Assembly (NCBI GenBank): GCA_035715725.1
Contig: DASTKT010000020.1
Coordinates: 1 to 9,333 of the forward strand
Source of the DNA: JADGGV01 sp035715725
GTDB taxonomy: Bacteria > Gemmatimonadota > Gemmatimonadetes > Longimicrobiales > RSA9
Reading direction: 5' to 3'
DNA: 9,333 nucleotides
This document shows, in pieces, positions 6,519 to 9,333 of the stretch. Numbering within the stretch: the first letter of the stretch is position 1; every line of letters begins with the position of its first letter. Position numbers and translations under genes: made by a program. The notes under the pieces were generated by a model. It saw nothing but the letters and a program-made list of their open reading frames with translations. It made no database searches and was not told the DNA's origin.

Positions 6519-6622
6519 CGTGAACGCCTGCGCCTGCGTGTCCTGTGGTTCGACTGCGTGAACGGGTCCGTCGCCGGTCACGTATACCCGAAGACGGGAA
6601 GACGCAGGCGCAGGCGTTCACG
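6519..6622. repeat. Nested palindrome with perfect 21-base arms between convergent genes
   Basis: The outer arms 6519-6539 and 6602-6622 are exact reverse complements over 21 bases, with 62 bases between them. Inside, 6557-6565 pairs with 6574-6582 (eight of nine) around an 8-base loop. The element fills most of the gap between the mlaD stop and the end of the convergent lipoprotein gene. It could act as a two-way terminator or RNA-protecting structure, although it has no T-run and a long loop. It could also be a non-autonomous palindromic element. Its outer-arm motif resembles that of the element at 4578-4717. Confidence 0.85.
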
Positions 6623-6661
6623 GAACGCCGCGCCGCTCGGCGCGAGCGCCGGCACGCAACG

Positions 6662-7831
6662 TCAGAAGGCCGCCATCCCCTGCAGACCGCTCGCCGGCGC
6701 CCCGGCCGGGGTATCGGGCTGGGCCGTGAGCGTTCCGTTGGGCCCCACGTTGAACCGCGCGATGTTTCCCGTCGCTCCCTCGAGCACGTACAGGAACTGG
6801 TCCCCCGTCGAGAAGTCGGGATCGATCGGAGCGGAGCCGGCGCCCGTCAGGCCGGCGGTCGCGGTCAAGAGCGTGAGCGCGCCGCTGGCGCCGACGCGAA
6901 CCGCCGCGATCGCACTGCTCGCGGAGTTCACCACGAACGCGATGCCATCATCGGCGGTCAGCAGCAGCCAGCACGAGGCCATGCCGCCGGAGTTCAGGGA
7001 GCCCGTGATCACGTCGAGCGAGCCGTCGGCGGCGATCCGGTACGACGAGACCGCGCCATTCGGCGGGGCTCCCGCCGCCTCGCTTACGATCGGCAGACCG
7101 CCGGACGTGACATCGAACCCGAACGGCGTCGCGCCGCTCGAAGCGGTGACCACCGGCTCGCCCAGGCGGCCGTTGGGCCGGACCGGGAAGGTCTCGAGCC
7201 GATTCGCGTCCCGCTCCGTCACCACGAGCCAGTCGCCGTTGGAGGCGAAATGGATCGTCGATGCGCCGGCCGCGCCGGCGGCCAGCGAGCGCGTCGAGTG
7301 CGGGATCGGATTCAGGCGTCCGCTCCCGTTCAGGCGGAAGCCGCTCACGGTGTTGTCGCCGGCATTGAGCACGTAGAGCCGGTCGCCATCCAGCGCGAGA
7401 CTGATCGGACGGTCGCCGCCCGACGATTGCCGATCCGTCAGCTCGAGCGAGGCGTCATTCCCTACCCGAAAGACCGAGACATCGTCGCTGCCGGAGTTGA
7501 CCGCGAGTAGAAAGCGATTCCCGGGGTCCAGCACCACGGAGTACTGCGATTGCAGCGGGTCGACCGTGCCCCCGCTCCCCCGCCCGCCCGTCGGGAAGGC
7601 GCCGAGGGACGTCAGCGACCCGTCAGCGGCCCGCCGGAACGCCAGGATGGCGTTCGCGGTCGCGCCGTTCGCCATCGTATAGACCCCGCCGCCCGTGGCG
7701 GCGGCGACCGATCCTCGCACGGCGAGCGCACCCGGCGAGGCCGGATCGGGGCTCTGCTCCGAGCAGGCCGTCAGCGCCGCGAACCCCACGCTGGCGAGGC
7801 CGATCACGAGCGACCGAATGTCACGTTTCAT
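6662..7831 (-). CDS. Lactonase-fold beta-propeller lipoprotein
   Basis: This 389-residue protein belongs by appearance to the PF10282 lactonase-like beta-propellers (relatives of 6-phosphogluconolactonase Pgl). Blades recur with the pattern hydrophobic-V-x-N-x-G-x-D/N-x-V-x-x-F-R followed by G-x-L: VNSGSDDVSVFRVGND (111-126), LNAGDNTVSGFRLNGSGRL (155-173), VNSASSAIAAVRVGASGAL (301-319) and LEGATGNIARFNVGPNGTL (350-368). The N-terminus is a lipoprotein signal with lipobox LTAC and modified Cys23, followed by a Ser/Pro-rich linker, so the protein is membrane-anchored outside the cytoplasm. A cytoplasmic role like that of Pgl is therefore unlikely; a sugar-lactone or binding role is only a guess, and no catalytic residue can be assigned. 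The ATG is preceded by GGGAGG four bases away. The gene converges with mlaD and diverges from the carboxypeptidase gene, so it is transcribed alone. Confidence 0.88.
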   Translation of the reverse strand: MKRDIRSLVIGLASVGFAALTACSEQSPDPASPGALAVRGSVAAATGGGVYTMANGATANAILAFRRAADGSLTSLGAFPTGGRGSGGTVDPLQSQYSVVLDPGNRFLLAVNSGSDDVSVFRVGNDASLELTDRQSSGGDRPISLALDGDRLYVLNAGDNTVSGFRLNGSGRLNPIPHSTRSLAAGAAGASTIHFASNGDWLVVTERDANRLETFPVRPNGRLGEPVVTASSGATPFGFDVTSGGLPIVSEAAGAPPNGAVSSYRIAADGSLDVITGSLNSGGMASCWLLLTADDGIAFVVNSASSAIAAVRVGASGALTLLTATAGLTGAGSAPIDPDFSTGDQFLYVLEGATGNIARFNVGPNGTLTAQPDTPAGAPASGLQGMAAF

Positions 7832-7835
7832 GGTG

Positions 7836-7841
7836 CCTCCC
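7836..7841 (-). promoter_or_regulatory. Ribosome binding site of the lipoprotein gene
   Basis: On the minus strand this is GGGAGG, four bases before the ATG at 7831. It is the strongest Shine-Dalgarno in the window and confirms the start that yields the lipobox at the expected place. Confidence 0.65.
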
Positions 7842-7884
7842 GGTTAGAGCGTCGGTTCGGTGAGCCCGGGCGGTGGCGCAATCC

Positions 7885-7901
7885 ATGAACCAAATGTTCA
7901 T
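7885..7901. promoter_or_regulatory. Operator-like dyad ATGAAC-N5-GTTCAT
   Basis: A perfect 6-base inverted repeat with the AT-leaning spacer CAAAT sits about 55-70 bases upstream of the lipoprotein start. Its size and symmetry suit a dimeric regulator binding near the promoter. It resembles a Gram-positive-type LexA box (GAAC-N4-GTTC) but has a 5-base spacer, so I do not assign it to LexA. It could be chance. Confidence 0.3.
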
Positions 7902-8141
7902 CGCTGGCTTCACCAGCTCACACCGAATCCGGAGTCTGGATCAGCAGGCGCGGGCCAGCGCGGAACCGCCCACGCACGGCGGAGATCGGCGATGTGAATG
8001 AGCGCGGCCCCGCCGTCGCGGACGCATCGCCGCCGGAGATCACGGTGCCAGGCCAGCGGGTCTCGCGCGGGCTGCGCCTCGGCTCGCCGGCACGGGGTCG
8101 GCGTGCGCGGCGGGAGCGGCGAGCCGGGTGGGTGGGGCTCC

Positions 8142-8171
8142 TTTCCCCGCCGTGCGCCGCTGCATTATTAT
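8142..8171 (+). promoter_or_regulatory. Candidate promoter for the carboxypeptidase gene
   Basis: TATTAT at 8166-8171 matches the -10 consensus at five of six positions and lies in the most AT-rich spot of the spacer. TTTCCC at 8142-8147 is a weak -35 element 18 bases upstream. The predicted transcript would have a leader of about 40 bases. The -10 is persuasive by position; the -35 is not. Confidence 0.4.
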
Positions 8172-8211
8172 GCCGCGTTCCACGCCCTTTTTTCCGCCCC
8201 ACTTCCGAGCC

Positions 8212-8215
8212 GGAG
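8212..8215 (+). promoter_or_regulatory. Ribosome binding site deciding between two adjacent ATGs
   Basis: GGAG lies three bases before the ATG at 8219 and six before the ATG at 8222. The second spacing is more usual, so 8222 is preferred. The alternative adds only one Met. Confidence 0.5.
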
Positions 8216-8221
8216 TTCATG

Positions 8222-9333
8222 ATGCGACGGTCCCCCCTCGGCTTCGCCGCGGCCGCTGCGGCGTGCCTGTCGTTCACGGTCCCGCTCTCCGCGCAGCAGC
8301 CGCAGGACACGGCGTACGCCCGGCTGATCCGGGAGGCGACGACGGACCCGAAGTTCCTCCCGGCGTCCGTGGCATCGCTGCCGGCGAGCGCGAGCGTGCC
8401 GAGCCCGAAGCAGTTCTTCGGCACGATCGTGGGCGCGCCGGGGGTGATGCACCACACGGCGGAGCTGTACGCGTACTACCGGGCGCTGGCGAAGGCGACG
8501 CCGCGGGTGCGGGTGGAGACGCTGGGGAAGACGGAGGAGGGGCGCGAGATCCTGCTCGTCATCGTCGCCGACGAGAGCGACATGGGGAAGCTCGAGCAGT
8601 ACCGGGCGGCGATGGCGCGGCTGGCGGACCCGCGGCAGACGAGCGCGGAGCAGGTCGCGCAGGTGGCGCAGGGGGTGAAGCCGTTCTACTACCTGAACGG
8701 CGGGCTGCACTCGCCGGAGATGGGCTCGCCGGAGATGCTGATGGAGCTGGCCTACCGGCTGGCGGTGAGCGACGAGCCGGCGATCAGGAAGATCCGCGAA
8801 AACCTGGTGGTGCTGATCAATCCGGCGTCGGAGGCGGACGGGCGGGACAAGCAGGTCGACTGGTACCTGCGCTACACGAAGGGGCGGCCGGAGTGGGACG
8901 ACGGCTTCCCGCGGGTCACGCCGTACTGGGGCCGCTACGCCGTGCACGACAACAACCGCGACGGCCTGCAGATGTCGCAGGCGCTGACGCACGCGATCTT
9001 CAAGGCGTACTACGACTGGCACCCGCTGGTGATGCACGACCTGCACGAGTCCATCCCGCTGCTCTACGTCTCCACCGGCACCGGCCCCTACAACACCGTC
9101 GTCGATCCGATTCAGATCAACGAATGGTGGCTGCTGGCCCAGAACGAGATGATGGAGATGGCCAAGCGCAACGTGCCGGGCGTGTGGACCTACAACTACT
9201 ACGACGGCTGGGTCCCCAACTACATGTTCTGGATCGGGGTCACGCACAACTCGATCGGCCGGTTCTACGAGACGCAGTCGTACCGGGGGCAGAACTACTC
9301 GATGGCCGGCACGAACCAGAGCCGCGAGTGGTA
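8222..9333 (+). CDS. Secreted M14-family zinc carboxypeptidase (C-terminus beyond window)
   Basis: The first 370 residues are visible and the frame is open at the right edge. A Sec signal peptide (Arg-Arg, an Ala-rich core, LSA/QQ cleavage after A24) indicates export. The metallopeptidase domain shows M14 landmarks in order: the zinc motif HSPE (H163, E166) in NGGLHSPEMGSPEM, the substrate-carboxylate-binding motif NNRD (Arg246) and the second zinc-ligand His275 in HDLHES. Spacing between the zinc motifs is normal for the family. The catalytic Glu (Glu270 in carboxypeptidase A) should lie further downstream and is at or beyond the edge. The protein likely cleaves C-terminal residues from peptides, or peptidoglycan stems, outside the cytoplasm. 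The large M14-like proteins of this style are often much longer than 400 residues, so a good part is probably missing. The gene stands apart from the mla cluster, with its own promoter candidate. Confidence 0.92.
   Translation, partial: MRRSPLGFAAAAAACLSFTVPLSAQQPQDTAYARLIREATTDPKFLPASVASLPASASVPSPKQFFGTIVGAPGVMHHTAELYAYYRALAKATPRVRVETLGKTEEGREILLVIVADESDMGKLEQYRAAMARLADPRQTSAEQVAQVAQGVKPFYYLNGGLHSPEMGSPEMLMELAYRLAVSDEPAIRKIRENLVVLINPASEADGRDKQVDWYLRYTKGRPEWDDGFPRVTPYWGRYAVHDNNRDGLQMSQALTHAIFKAYYDWHPLVMHDLHESIPLLYVSTGTGPYNTVVDPIQINEWWLLAQNEMMEMAKRNVPGVWTYNYYDGWVPNYMFWIGVTHNSIGRFYETQSYRGQNYSMAGTNQSREW

Larger units (their letters stand above)
7832..8218. other. Divergent spacer between lipoprotein and carboxypeptidase genes
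   Basis: This spacer of almost 400 bases must contain promoters for both genes. The left part carries the lipoprotein gene's ribosome binding site and a dyad at 7885-7901. The right end carries a promoter candidate at 8142-8171. Between about 8105 and 8155 there is a GC-rich potential stem (8105-8114 with 8146-8155, one G-U pair) enclosing a smaller GAGCC/GGCTC stem. Reading frames across 7918-8218 are Arg/Pro-rich and unconvincing. I see no RNA gene. Confidence 0.65.

Noticed and set aside
6519..6622. Calling the 21-base palindrome an intrinsic terminator
   Set aside because: No T-run follows either arm and the interior is 62 bases long, so it lacks the standard form. It is recorded as a repeat with a possible termination role.
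6545..7510. 321-codon plus-strand frame opposite the lipoprotein gene
   Set aside because: It begins inside the palindrome and is antisense to a gene with a lipobox and propeller repeats; composition is that of a shadow frame.
7885..7901. LexA (SOS) box
   Set aside because: The half-sites fit GAAC/GTTC, but the spacer is five bases instead of four and the neighbouring genes are not SOS genes.
7918..8457. 179-codon minus-strand frame between the lipoprotein and carboxypeptidase genes
   Set aside because: It overlaps the start, signal peptide and promoter region of the carboxypeptidase gene, and its product has no recognisable domain.
8168..9247. 359-codon minus-strand frame opposite the carboxypeptidase gene
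   Set aside because: Arg/His/Val-rich antisense shadow; the plus strand has intact M14 zinc-site motifs.
1..9333. CRISPR array, tRNA/rRNA, transposase, phage or defence genes
   Set aside because: I looked on both strands and found no regularly spaced repeats, no clover-leaf RNA and no protein with such motifs.

Overview
The window is very GC-rich, with third codon positions almost always G or C. It carries genes typical of a diderm bacterium that secretes many proteins. Signal peptides ending in A-Q-Q, secreted Asp-box propellers, a secreted M14 carboxypeptidase and an MCE/Mla lipid transporter together fit Gemmatimonadota or a similar soil or marine phylum. That placement is an inference from gene style. 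No rRNA or other taxonomic marker is present.

Layout, left to right. Positions 1-3442 (minus strand) hold two tandem, paralogous, secreted Asp-box/VPS10-like beta-propeller proteins. The upstream one (563-3442) is complete; the downstream one (1-482) is cut by the window edge. A 316-base divergent spacer (3443-3758) separates them from a plus-strand cluster: mlaE-like permease (3759-4565), mlaF-like ATPase (4747-5514) and mlaD-like MCE protein (5516-6502). A convergent minus-strand gene (6662-7831) encodes a lactonase-fold (PF10282-like) beta-propeller lipoprotein. A second divergent spacer (7832-8218) leads to a plus-strand secreted zinc carboxypeptidase of the M14 type (8222-9333), which runs off the right edge.

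The three Mla genes should form one inner-membrane complex: MlaE is the membrane subunit, MlaF the ATPase and MlaD the periplasmic lipid-binding MCE subunit. Such a complex moves phospholipid or another lipid between the inner and outer membranes. No MlaA, MlaB or MlaC is seen here. The remaining genes are exported proteins probably acting in the periplasm or outside the cell. Nothing in the sequence ties them functionally to the transporter.

The most unusual structure is non-coding. Two large nested inverted repeats flank the mlaF-mlaD pair: 4578-4717, which splits mlaE from mlaF, and 6519-6622, which has perfect 21-base arms. Their outer ends are similar, suggesting one family of palindromic intergenic elements. 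I see no defence system, CRISPR array, RNA gene, transposase or phage gene, and nothing that amounts to a new system. Apart from the palindromes the window looks like ordinary chromosome.
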